Assembly: GCA_023137315.1 (NCBI GenBank)
Contig: JAGLPP010000070.1
Coordinates: 1-64,000, forward strand
Origin: Bacteriovoracaceae bacterium
GTDB taxonomy: Bacteria; Bdellovibrionota; Bacteriovoracia; Bacteriovoracales; Bacteriovoracaceae
Direction of reading: 5' to 3'
DNA length: 64,000 nt
Shown here: positions 43,979-50,685 of the stretch, piece by piece
Layout: each line of letters starts with the position of its first letter
How positions within the stretch are numbered: position 1 is the first letter of the stretch
The notes under the pieces: model-generated
The model's input: the letters and a program-made list of their open reading frames with translations, nothing else
Database searches by the model: none
What the model was told of the DNA's origin: nothing
Made by a program: the position numbers and the translations under genes

Positions 43979-45610
43979 ATGAAGATCAGTGAAAGAGAGA
44001 TAATGGTACTTGGAGATGAGGCCGTTAGCTGGGGTGCTATCGATTCCGGCATGAAGTCGGTTTACGCATACCCTGGGACACCATCAACAGAAATTTTTGA
44101 GGGCATTGAACACATTGTAAGCAGTCTTGATGATGGACGCATTGCCAAGTGGACGGCAAATGAAAAGGTAGCCTACGAGATGGCCCTGGGAACAAGCTAT
44201 ACAGGACATCGTGCCCTTGTTTGCATGAAGCATGTCGGTCTAAACGTGGCAATGGATGCCTTTATGAATTCTGCGCTGACAGGAATTCGTGGTGGATTTG
44301 TAGTTGCAGTTGCTGACGATCCAAGTATGCATTCGAGTCAAAATGAACAAGATAGCAGATACCTTGCGGATTTTGCTCATCTTCCTTGTTTGGAACCTTC
44401 CACTCCACAGGAGGCATACGATTATACTTGCCAGGCCTTTGAAATATCGGAAATTCTTGGTGTCCCTGTAATGGTCAGGCTGGTCACGAGACTCTCCCAC
44501 TCCAGAGGAGTAATTACCAGAAAAGAAAATATGAATTTACCCGAATGTCTGGGAATCCCACCGGAAGATACCAAAAATGATTGGGTTTTAATTCCTTCTA
44601 TTGCAAAAAGGAGATACAGACAGCTCAGAGAAAAACTGCCAAAAATGTTAACCGTATCCGCACAATATAATAAAACCTCAATATCAGGCCACCGTCTCGG
44701 TGTAGTTACTTGTGGCATGGGACGCGCGTATTTCAATCAGCTATGTCGCGAATATCCTGCATTAAAAGAATATAACAGATTGGACGTATGCTCCTACCCA
44801 TTAAGTCTTACGGATATCAGAAAGTTTATTAAAAGCTGCGAAGAGATTTATGTTTTCGAGGAGAATTACCCGTATCTAGAGGACAAGATTCGCGACATGG
44901 GACAAGGCAAAAGGGTTTACGGACGTCGTGACAAATCTCTTCCAATGGACGGAGAATTAAATCCAATTATTTTGAAAAAATGTATGGAGTTACCACTTGC
45001 TGAATCCAAGAAGGAATCAGAGGTAGTGGTTCCAGCAAGACCTCCGCGTCTTTGTGATGGTTGTGGACATCGTGATGCCTTTAATTCAATGAAAGATGCC
45101 TTGAAAAATATTGGTGTGGATGAACCGAGAATTTTTGGAGATATTGGATGCTACACTTTGGGTGTAATGCCACCGTTTGATATGATTAATACCTGTGTTG
45201 AAATGGGAGCTTCGGTTGGAATGACTCTCGGAGCAGCAGAGGCCGGTCTCGAACCTTCAATAGGCGTTATTGGAGATTCCACTTTTTTTCATTCAGGTCT
45301 TCCAACGTTGATAAGCATGGCAAAGAGCAAGACGGCAAATGCAAATCTTGTTATTGTCGATAATAAAATTACAGGAATGACCGGTCAGCAACCAACAGTG
45401 GCAATTGATATTTTTGAAGATATTGCCAGGAGCTTTGGATTCTCTGAAGAACAAATCCATGTGTTAAAACCACTTCCACAAAAGCATGAAGAAAATGTAA
45501 AATATCTTGAGAATGTGTTTTCACAAAAAAGACCAGATATCATCATTTTCAGAAGAGAATGTGTTCAGGCACTGAGAAAAAAATTATACCAAAAGTATTA
45601 TCAAAAGTAG
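43979..45610 (+). CDS. iorA: Indolepyruvate ferredoxin oxidoreductase alpha-like subunit, without C-terminal ferredoxin domain
   Basis: The protein has 543 residues. The N-terminal half is the pyrimidine-binding domain (MVLGDEAVSWGAIDSGMKSVYAYPGTPSTEIFE, then MKHVGLNVAMDAFM). The C-terminal half binds thiamine pyrophosphate: RPPRLCDGCGHRDAF, GDIGCYTLG and GDSTFFHSGLPTL, with IVDNKITGMTGQQ. The pattern is that of IorA, which oxidatively decarboxylates aryl pyruvates to acyl-CoA. The family usually ends in a [4Fe-4S] ferredoxin domain; here the chain stops after FRRECVQALRKK with no Cys cluster. iorB-like follows after 19 bases. Confidence 0.85.
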   Translation: MKISEREIMVLGDEAVSWGAIDSGMKSVYAYPGTPSTEIFEGIEHIVSSLDDGRIAKWTANEKVAYEMALGTSYTGHRALVCMKHVGLNVAMDAFMNSALTGIRGGFVVAVADDPSMHSSQNEQDSRYLADFAHLPCLEPSTPQEAYDYTCQAFEISEILGVPVMVRLVTRLSHSRGVITRKENMNLPECLGIPPEDTKNDWVLIPSIAKRRYRQLREKLPKMLTVSAQYNKTSISGHRLGVVTCGMGRAYFNQLCREYPALKEYNRLDVCSYPLSLTDIRKFIKSCEEIYVFEENYPYLEDKIRDMGQGKRVYGRRDKSLPMDGELNPIILKKCMELPLAESKKESEVVVPARPPRLCDGCGHRDAFNSMKDALKNIGVDEPRIFGDIGCYTLGVMPPFDMINTCVEMGASVGMTLGAAEAGLEPSIGVIGDSTFFHSGLPTLISMAKSKTANANLVIVDNKITGMTGQQPTVAIDIFEDIARSFGFSEEQIHVLKPLPQKHEENVKYLENVFSQKRPDIIIFRRECVQALRKKLYQKYYQK

Positions 45611-45629
45611 AGTTCGAGGCAGGTGTAAA

Positions 45630-46220
45630 ATGAATGATTTTAATAAGCCGTTTGGAGTAATTGTTGCAGGTGTTGGAGGACAAGGCGCCATAACGGTTGC
45701 TCAATTGATCCTTGGAGCTTGCTGGCGTTCCGGGTTTTATGCACTTCAGTCCGAGATACACGGAATGAGCCAACGTGGCGGAGCAGTCAGCGCAAATATT
45801 GTCTTTGATCAGGTGCCTGTGACAAGTCCAGTTGTTACTTCGGGAGAGGCAAATCTTCTTATAAGCATGGAACCTCTGGAAGCCCTTCGCTATCTACCAC
45901 TTATGGCCATGGATGCAAAAATTATTTCAGCCACGGTTCCTGTTGTTAATATAGATAACTACCCGGAGCTGTCTTCCATTTTTGATAATCTTAAAAAGAT
46001 TACAGGCGTAACCATTGTTGATACAGATGATTGTGCCAAAAAATTGAATTACAAACATGCTGGCAATATGTGTCTTTTGGGAGCATCTTCAAAATTTCTT
46101 CCTATTTCAGACGAAGTTTGGAAAAGAGTGATAGAGGAAAGATTCAAATCAAAGGGAGACCAGATTATTGAACAAAACTGGTCTGCATTTGAATTCGGTA
46201 AAAAATTACTGGAGAAGTAG
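45630..46220 (+). CDS. iorB: Indolepyruvate ferredoxin oxidoreductase beta-like subunit
   Basis: The protein has 196 residues. It matches the gamma/beta domain of 2-oxoacid oxidoreductases: IVAGVGGQGAITVAQLI at the start, then QSEIHGMSQRGGAVSANI (typical E-x-H-G-M-(S/A)-Q-R-G-G) and LLISMEPLEALRYLP. It binds the nucleotide part of CoA in the alpha-beta complex. It follows the iorA-like gene and shares its operon. Cytoplasmic amino-acid-derived aryl pyruvate breakdown is the expected role. Confidence 0.9.
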   Translation: MNDFNKPFGVIVAGVGGQGAITVAQLILGACWRSGFYALQSEIHGMSQRGGAVSANIVFDQVPVTSPVVTSGEANLLISMEPLEALRYLPLMAMDAKIISATVPVVNIDNYPELSSIFDNLKKITGVTIVDTDDCAKKLNYKHAGNMCLLGASSKFLPISDEVWKRVIEERFKSKGDQIIEQNWSAFEFGKKLLEK

Positions 46221-46226
46221 ACGGAC

Positions 46227-47141
46227 TTAAAATTTGTCTTGAAGAATGTTTTCTGTTTCGAGATTTTTAGAAGACTCAATCCCCAAAGAACTGCAGATTT
46301 TTGTAACAGAGTCGGATTTATTCAGAGTGTAGAAATGAATCCCCTTTACATTGTTGTCAATAAGATCACGAACTTGTTCCGTTGCCCAATGAATACCAAC
46401 AGCTTTAATGGCATCATTATTATCAGCACGAAGAATTGATTTTAATAATCTTGCCGGGAATCGCGCACCCATGGCAAGTCCTGCCATTTTCTTGGCCCCT
46501 TCAATGGAATTTACCGGCATGATTCCTGCAATGATTGGTATATTGATTCCTGTAAGAACACATCTTTCCTGAAAGTCATAAAAATCACGATTATCAAAGA
46601 AAAACTGAGTACAGATATAATCAGCTCCTGCATCGACCTTCCTTTTAAGATATTCAAGTTCAAGCAGGCGATTTGGACATTCCTGATGGCCTTCAGGAAA
46701 ACCTGCGACACCTATTCCCATATGAGGGAAATGTTTTTTTATGAAAGCTACAAGTTCACTGGCGTATCTAAAACCATTTTTGGGTGGCGTAAAGGTCGCT
46801 TGACCTCCCGGAGGGTCACCTCTAAGTGCCATGATATTTGTAATTCCCTTTTCATCATACATTTCAAGAATTTTTCTTATTTCATCTTGCGTCGAAGCAA
46901 CACACGTTAGATGGGCGACAATAGTCAAATTGGTTTCCTTGTGGAGTTTGACTACTAAATTATGTGTTAATTCCCTGGTTGAACCTCCAGCTCCGTAGGT
47001 AACGCTGACATATGCAGGTTCAAGAGGTGTGAAATTTTTAATATTTTTAAATAGATTTTCCGATGATTTCTCCGTTTTAGGAGGAAACAATTCGAAACTC
47101 AGTGAAATTCTGTTTTGTGTCAATATTTCTCGAACTAACAT
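46227..47141 (-). CDS. metF: 5,10-methylenetetrahydrofolate reductase
   Basis: The protein has 304 residues. It has the MetF TIM-barrel signatures: SFELFPPKTE (catalytic Glu), YVSVTYGAGGSTRE, HLTCVASTQDEI, ALRGDPPGG, VAGFPEGHQECPN, GADYICTQFFFD and PIIAGIMPV. It reduces methylene-THF to methyl-THF with FAD and NADH for methionine synthesis. It converges with the iorB-like gene, 6 bases apart. Confidence is high. Confidence 0.95.
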   Translation of the reverse strand: MLVREILTQNRISLSFELFPPKTEKSSENLFKNIKNFTPLEPAYVSVTYGAGGSTRELTHNLVVKLHKETNLTIVAHLTCVASTQDEIRKILEMYDEKGITNIMALRGDPPGGQATFTPPKNGFRYASELVAFIKKHFPHMGIGVAGFPEGHQECPNRLLELEYLKRKVDAGADYICTQFFFDNRDFYDFQERCVLTGINIPIIAGIMPVNSIEGAKKMAGLAMGARFPARLLKSILRADNNDAIKAVGIHWATEQVRDLIDNNVKGIHFYTLNKSDSVTKICSSLGIESSKNLETENILQDKF

Positions 47142-47284
47142 AATTAGATTTAATAAATATCATGTCATCCACCATGCCACAACTATAATTACTTTTGTAT
47201 TTTCAAGAATTGGTTATGATACGTTTTGAGTATTGCTTTTCGATAATTGCTACACTAGAGTTATCCAATACGGGAGGAATATAT

Positions 47285-47569
47285 ATGGCAAAGAAAAAGA
47301 CAACCAGTAAAGCCACCAAGGCAAGTACAACCAATAAAACAACTAAAAAATCAACAACACGCAAGGCAAGTGCCCAGTCAAAAGCAAAAGCTAAACCAAC
47401 TGTGAAAAAAACCATCACTAAAAAGAATATCATCTGCCACGTGGAAAGACTCAAAATGGTGAAAGAAGTGGCATTTTTGAATGCATGCAAACGAAATTTT
47501 AGTAATGGTGACGAGCTTGGAGATTGGCTTTCTGCTGAAAAGGAAGTAAGTAGCAGGCTTTCTATCTGA
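47285..47569 (+). CDS. Small Lys/Thr/Ala-rich protein with a DUF2934-like C-terminus
   Basis: The protein has 94 residues from ATG 47285, which has GGGAGGAAT upstream; the longer frame from 47195 is not translated as judged by the ribosome site. Residues 2-55 are almost entirely Lys, Thr, Ala and Ser, like histone H1-type tails, and should bind DNA or be disordered. Residues 60-94 (VAFLNACKRNFSNGDELGDWLSAEKEV) match the DUF2934 pattern of G-x-x-x-x-x-W-x-x-A-E-x-E. A nucleoid-associated role is likely but unproven. It converges with the PilZ gene. Confidence 0.75.
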   Translation: MAKKKTTSKATKASTTNKTTKKSTTRKASAQSKAKAKPTVKKTITKKNIICHVERLKMVKEVAFLNACKRNFSNGDELGDWLSAEKEVSSRLSI

Positions 47570-47571
47570 TA

Positions 47572-48231
47572 CTACTGTTTTTTTGAATTTCTGCTTTTAA
47601 TCATTGCAATGTATTTATTCACGAAATTGTTTATTTCAAATTCGATTTTTTTATCAAGTTCCAGGAATTGAATTCCAATACCTCGCACATTATCTTCATT
47701 AATTGAGGTTATTTTTCCGTGAACTTTAATATCAATCCTGATCATATCTGAATTGATATGAATGAATAGTTTGTCACCAATTTTGAAGGGATCTGTTCGT
47801 ATTTCAATAAAACAACCCCCTGTCGCAAGGGTTGTACAGACTCCAGCGAAGGATTTATTACCTATTTCAACAGTGCTATTTGCAGAGTATGGAGCGCGCG
47901 GATATTTTCGAATAATTTCCGGGGTTAGTTCCAATCCACCATGGCGTTTTTCCAAAATAATAGTGTTTGAAGTTTCTTCCGAGCTTTCAGAATAAAAATC
48001 CGGTGGAATCGGAATATTTCTCTCAAAATAAGGAATTTTCTTTATCATAACCCAACTACTGGAACCCCAAACGGCCACATAATCAAAGATAGTCAAAGAA
48101 CCATCTTGAATCATGGCCATAATACCCTCTTTGGGATACGGCCCGTTGATTTTCCCTTCTTTGCAGATGAGGTAATCGCCAGTACCTATCGTGGACGGTT
48201 TTGAAGGTCGAAATTGACGAAATTGTTCCAT
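47572..48231 (-). CDS. GYF_2/PilZ-domain protein
   Basis: From ATG 48231 it has 219 residues. Residues 15-75 are a GYF_2-like domain (YLICKEGKINGPYPKEGIMAMIQ, then WVMIKKIPYF). Residues 105-205 are a PilZ-like domain with R-x-x-x-R in RKYPR and a degenerate second motif TTLATGG instead of N/D-x-S-x-x-G, so c-di-GMP binding is possible but uncertain. The ATG at 48231 has GGAG only 2 nt before it, too close for a ribosome site, and the frame stays open upstream for another 51 codons with a second GYF_2-like domain (see next entry). The true start is therefore probably further upstream. Confidence 0.75.
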   Translation of the reverse strand: MEQFRQFRPSKPSTIGTGDYLICKEGKINGPYPKEGIMAMIQDGSLTIFDYVAVWGSSSWVMIKKIPYFERNIPIPPDFYSESSEETSNTIILEKRHGGLELTPEIIRKYPRAPYSANSTVEIGNKSFAGVCTTLATGGCFIEIRTDPFKIGDKLFIHINSDMIRIDIKVHGKITSINEDNVRGIGIQFLELDKKIEFEINNFVNKYIAMIKSRNSKKQ

Positions 48232-48404
48232 ATCTCCAATTTGAAACAGACATTTGAATTGATTATCAAAAACAAAATGTTGAATGGTTATCTTTCGCTG
48301 TCTAAGAAGTGATGCCAGTTCTTCATCGTCAACCGGCCCGTGATATTTATTACAGTAATGAACAAAATAAGTAGCTGGTATAATCCTACCCCCGTTTTTT
48401 CCAT
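48232..48404 (-). other. In-frame upstream coding extension of the GYF/PilZ gene, start unclear or frameshifted
   Basis: The minus-strand frame of the PilZ gene stays open to 48384 and encodes IIPATYFVHYCNKYHGPVDD and then EELASLLRQRKITIQHFVFD, a second GYF_2-like domain matching the pattern of the one downstream. It has no ATG, GTG or TTG, only ATT 48384 directly after GGGGGTAGG. An ATG at 48404 lies in another frame separated by an A6 run (48395-48400); one extra A would give MEKNGGRIIPATYFV in frame. A deletion, a sequencing error, a slippage site or a rare ATT start can all explain this. Confidence 0.55.
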
Positions 48405-48567
48405 TATATTTACTCTTTTTTGATCATTCAATGTGGTGCTTTTTTCTCGATATCAAACTAAAATTGTCAACCATGCCCAAAAAGAGGGAGAACTGCTATA
48501 TTTCTTCAAAAGCAATCAATCATGTGACAATATTAACGAAACAACATTACAAATAGCGAGAGCTGGT

Positions 48568-49743
48568 ATGAATAAAAAGCTGATTGATGTTCTTGAGCAA
48601 TTAATTGCAATCCCCACTGTTTCCGATATGTCGAATCTTGAGTTGATTGATTTTATCGAAAATTTTATTGATGGCCTTGGTGGAGAAATTCACAGGGTCT
48701 ACAATGAGCAAAAAGATAAGGCAAATCTGGTATGTTATTTTGGCCCTGATGAAGAAGGGGGACTGATTCTTTCCGGGCATACAGATACGGTTCCGGCTGA
48801 AAAAGATAAGTGGATTCATTCACCATTCAAACTTTCTTCGGGGAAAGATGATCGTGGACGAAATGTCTATTTTGGTCGCGGTGTTGCTGATATGAAAACA
48901 TTTTTGGCGCAGGTTCTTGTTGTTGTAAAAAACTTTGATTTATCCAGACTTAAAAAACCACTCGTTTTGGTATTCACTTACGATGAGGAGGTTGGTTGTA
49001 TTGGTATCAGAACAGCACTTGAATATATGAAAAATCTGGACAGGAAACGTCCTGCACATGCATTGATCGGAGAACCTACAAATTTCGAGGTTCTTGTAGC
49101 ACACAAGGGACATTCTCAAATGAAGGTAAGAATCAAGGGAGTAAAAGGACATTCTTCAAGAGTCGATGAGGGTGTTAATGCTATTGCCTGGGGTGGACGT
49201 GTAATGTCATTGATTAATAATCTGCAGGAAAAACATCGAAAGAATATCCGCCATGAGGATACTTTTACAGGTTATCCATTTAATACAATCAATATTGGTA
49301 CGATTAATGGTGGAAAATCCATCAATATTATTCCGGATGAGTGTAGTATCGAAATAGGCTACAGGACTTTACCAGGAGACGACACGGATTTTATTTTCAA
49401 AGAAATTAAAAATGAAATCGATTCAAAACTTCTTGACGATATCAAAAAAGAAAATCCCTCCGCTGATATCGTTTGCGAATTACATGAACAGGTACCTCCA
49501 ATGTTCACAGAGGATGGAAGTGAGTTTGAAAAAAATCTCAGAGAAATTACTGGTGAAAATAAAAGACTTGCTGCACATTATACGACTGAAGCTGGATTTA
49601 TTTGCCAAAACAAAATCAATTGTCTGATTAGCGGCCCTGGTTCAATTATGAATGCCCATAAGGCTGACGAATACATATCTGAAGATGATGTGATCAAGGG
49701 GATTGATATTATCAATAAACTTGTTTCAAGAATGTGTACATAG
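48568..49743 (+). CDS. argE: M20-family deacylase, ArgE-like
   Basis: About 391 residues from ATG 48568; the frame extends to 48433 but the added residues do not fit the family. The M20 metal-binding motifs are present: LILSGHTDTVP (His-x-Asp), RGVADMKTFLA (Asp-Met-Lys), FTYDEEVGCIGI (Glu-Glu) and LIGEPTNFEVLVAHKGH. The C-terminal His lies in GPGSIMNAHKADEYI. ArgE removes acetyl from N-acetylornithine in arginine synthesis; related M20 enzymes (DapE, carboxypeptidases) differ in detail, so the substrate is likely but not certain. A 2H phosphoesterase-like gene follows after 11 bases. Confidence 0.85.
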   Translation: MNKKLIDVLEQLIAIPTVSDMSNLELIDFIENFIDGLGGEIHRVYNEQKDKANLVCYFGPDEEGGLILSGHTDTVPAEKDKWIHSPFKLSSGKDDRGRNVYFGRGVADMKTFLAQVLVVVKNFDLSRLKKPLVLVFTYDEEVGCIGIRTALEYMKNLDRKRPAHALIGEPTNFEVLVAHKGHSQMKVRIKGVKGHSSRVDEGVNAIAWGGRVMSLINNLQEKHRKNIRHEDTFTGYPFNTINIGTINGGKSINIIPDECSIEIGYRTLPGDDTDFIFKEIKNEIDSKLLDDIKKENPSADIVCELHEQVPPMFTEDGSEFEKNLREITGENKRLAAHYTTEAGFICQNKINCLISGPGSIMNAHKADEYISEDDVIKGIDIINKLVSRMCT

Positions 49744-49754
49744 GTGGGTGAAAA

Positions 49755-50522
49755 TTGACAGTGAACCTTTTAAAAAACGTGGAACTGAAGAAAAAAAAGA
49801 CAAGCTATAGTGAATTTGTCACACAAGTGGAAGACGAACAAAATAGAATGTGTGATCAAATTGCAAATATCAAAAATTTCTGGGAAGTCCCCAGGCAGTT
49901 GAAACAAAAAGTTGGACAGGATCGACAGTTCAGGGATTTTTTTGGAGACACTGTAATCTCCCCAATTGAAAAAGACGAAATATCCGTACTGGAGAACATA
50001 AGGGATAAATTCAGGGGACTTGATATTTTTGCGGAAGAAATCATTTCCAAAACTTTTCATATAACCATCCATGATTTAAGTAGTGGCAAAAGAAACGTGA
50101 AGCTTGAAGAAAAGGTTAAATCAAACGAGGAAAAATGCAGGGAGATTATTGACGAGCTAAAGAATTACTTTGAAAAAAAACCAGATGAGGCAATAGTAAA
50201 ACTCAGATCAACACGCATTTATCCTGTCTCGAATATCGCCCTTTTGGTTGGTTTTAATCCTGTTACAGACAGGGATTATAAAATTATGCTTAACCTTTAT
50301 CAGCTCTTTGAAAACGTCCAGTTTTTAAGATATGCCCCAAGGTTTCATGTCACTTTGAATTATTTTCAATCCCGTTCACTTAAGCACATGGAGATAGAGG
50401 ATTTTGAAAAAGTTCTGCTGGCCACGAGGGATTTTTCAATGGAACTGACTCTTGATCTTAAAAGAATCGAATACCAGCATTTTTTGAATATGAACCACTA
50501 CGAATGTAAATACAAAATATAA
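49755..50522 (+). CDS. 2H phosphoesterase-like protein
   Basis: The protein has 255 residues, starting at TTG 49755 after GGTGGG (or GTG 49761). Two H-x-T-x motifs, FHITIHDL at about residue 98 and FHVTLNYF near residue 198, are the signature of 2H phosphodiesterases such as LigT and AKAP7-type proteins, which act on cyclic phosphates of RNA or nucleotides. The spacing of about 100 residues is plausible. The rest is not recognised. It follows argE in one operon. A role in cleaving 2',3'-cyclic or 2'-5' bonds is inference. Confidence 0.6.
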   Translation: MTVNLLKNVELKKKKTSYSEFVTQVEDEQNRMCDQIANIKNFWEVPRQLKQKVGQDRQFRDFFGDTVISPIEKDEISVLENIRDKFRGLDIFAEEIISKTFHITIHDLSSGKRNVKLEEKVKSNEEKCREIIDELKNYFEKKPDEAIVKLRSTRIYPVSNIALLVGFNPVTDRDYKIMLNLYQLFENVQFLRYAPRFHVTLNYFQSRSLKHMEIEDFEKVLLATRDFSMELTLDLKRIEYQHFLNMNHYECKYKI

Positions 50523-50591
50523 TTAAATAGAAAGACATCTCACAGATTACATCTTTGCGCTATGCATTAACAGTAATATTTACTGTGGGTA

Positions 50592-50638
50592 TTGACGCTC
50601 CGTATTGATCTTTATAGAAATCTGTTAACCAATATAAT
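50592..50638 (+). promoter_or_regulatory. Possible promoter for the SelO-NadD fusion gene
   Basis: The intergenic region 50523-50685 has TTGACG at 50592-50597 and TATAAT at 50633-50638 with poor spacing between them; a TATAGA at 50613-50618 is 15 nt from TTGACG. One of these may serve as a sigma-70 promoter. Weak evidence. Confidence 0.3.
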
Positions 50639-50685
50639 CATGTCTGCAAAATACAGACACGGATTGCAACAGAGAGTGTCACTAT

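Noticed and set aside
47203-47490. Minus-strand hydrophobic ORF opposite the Lys-rich protein
   Set aside because: Lys/Thr/Ala-rich coding sequence reads as Leu/Val/Phe-rich on the opposite strand; this is a shadow.
48433-48567. N-terminal extension of argE
   Set aside because: The 45 extra residues do not fit M20 deacylases, and ATG 48568 begins the family-like sequence.
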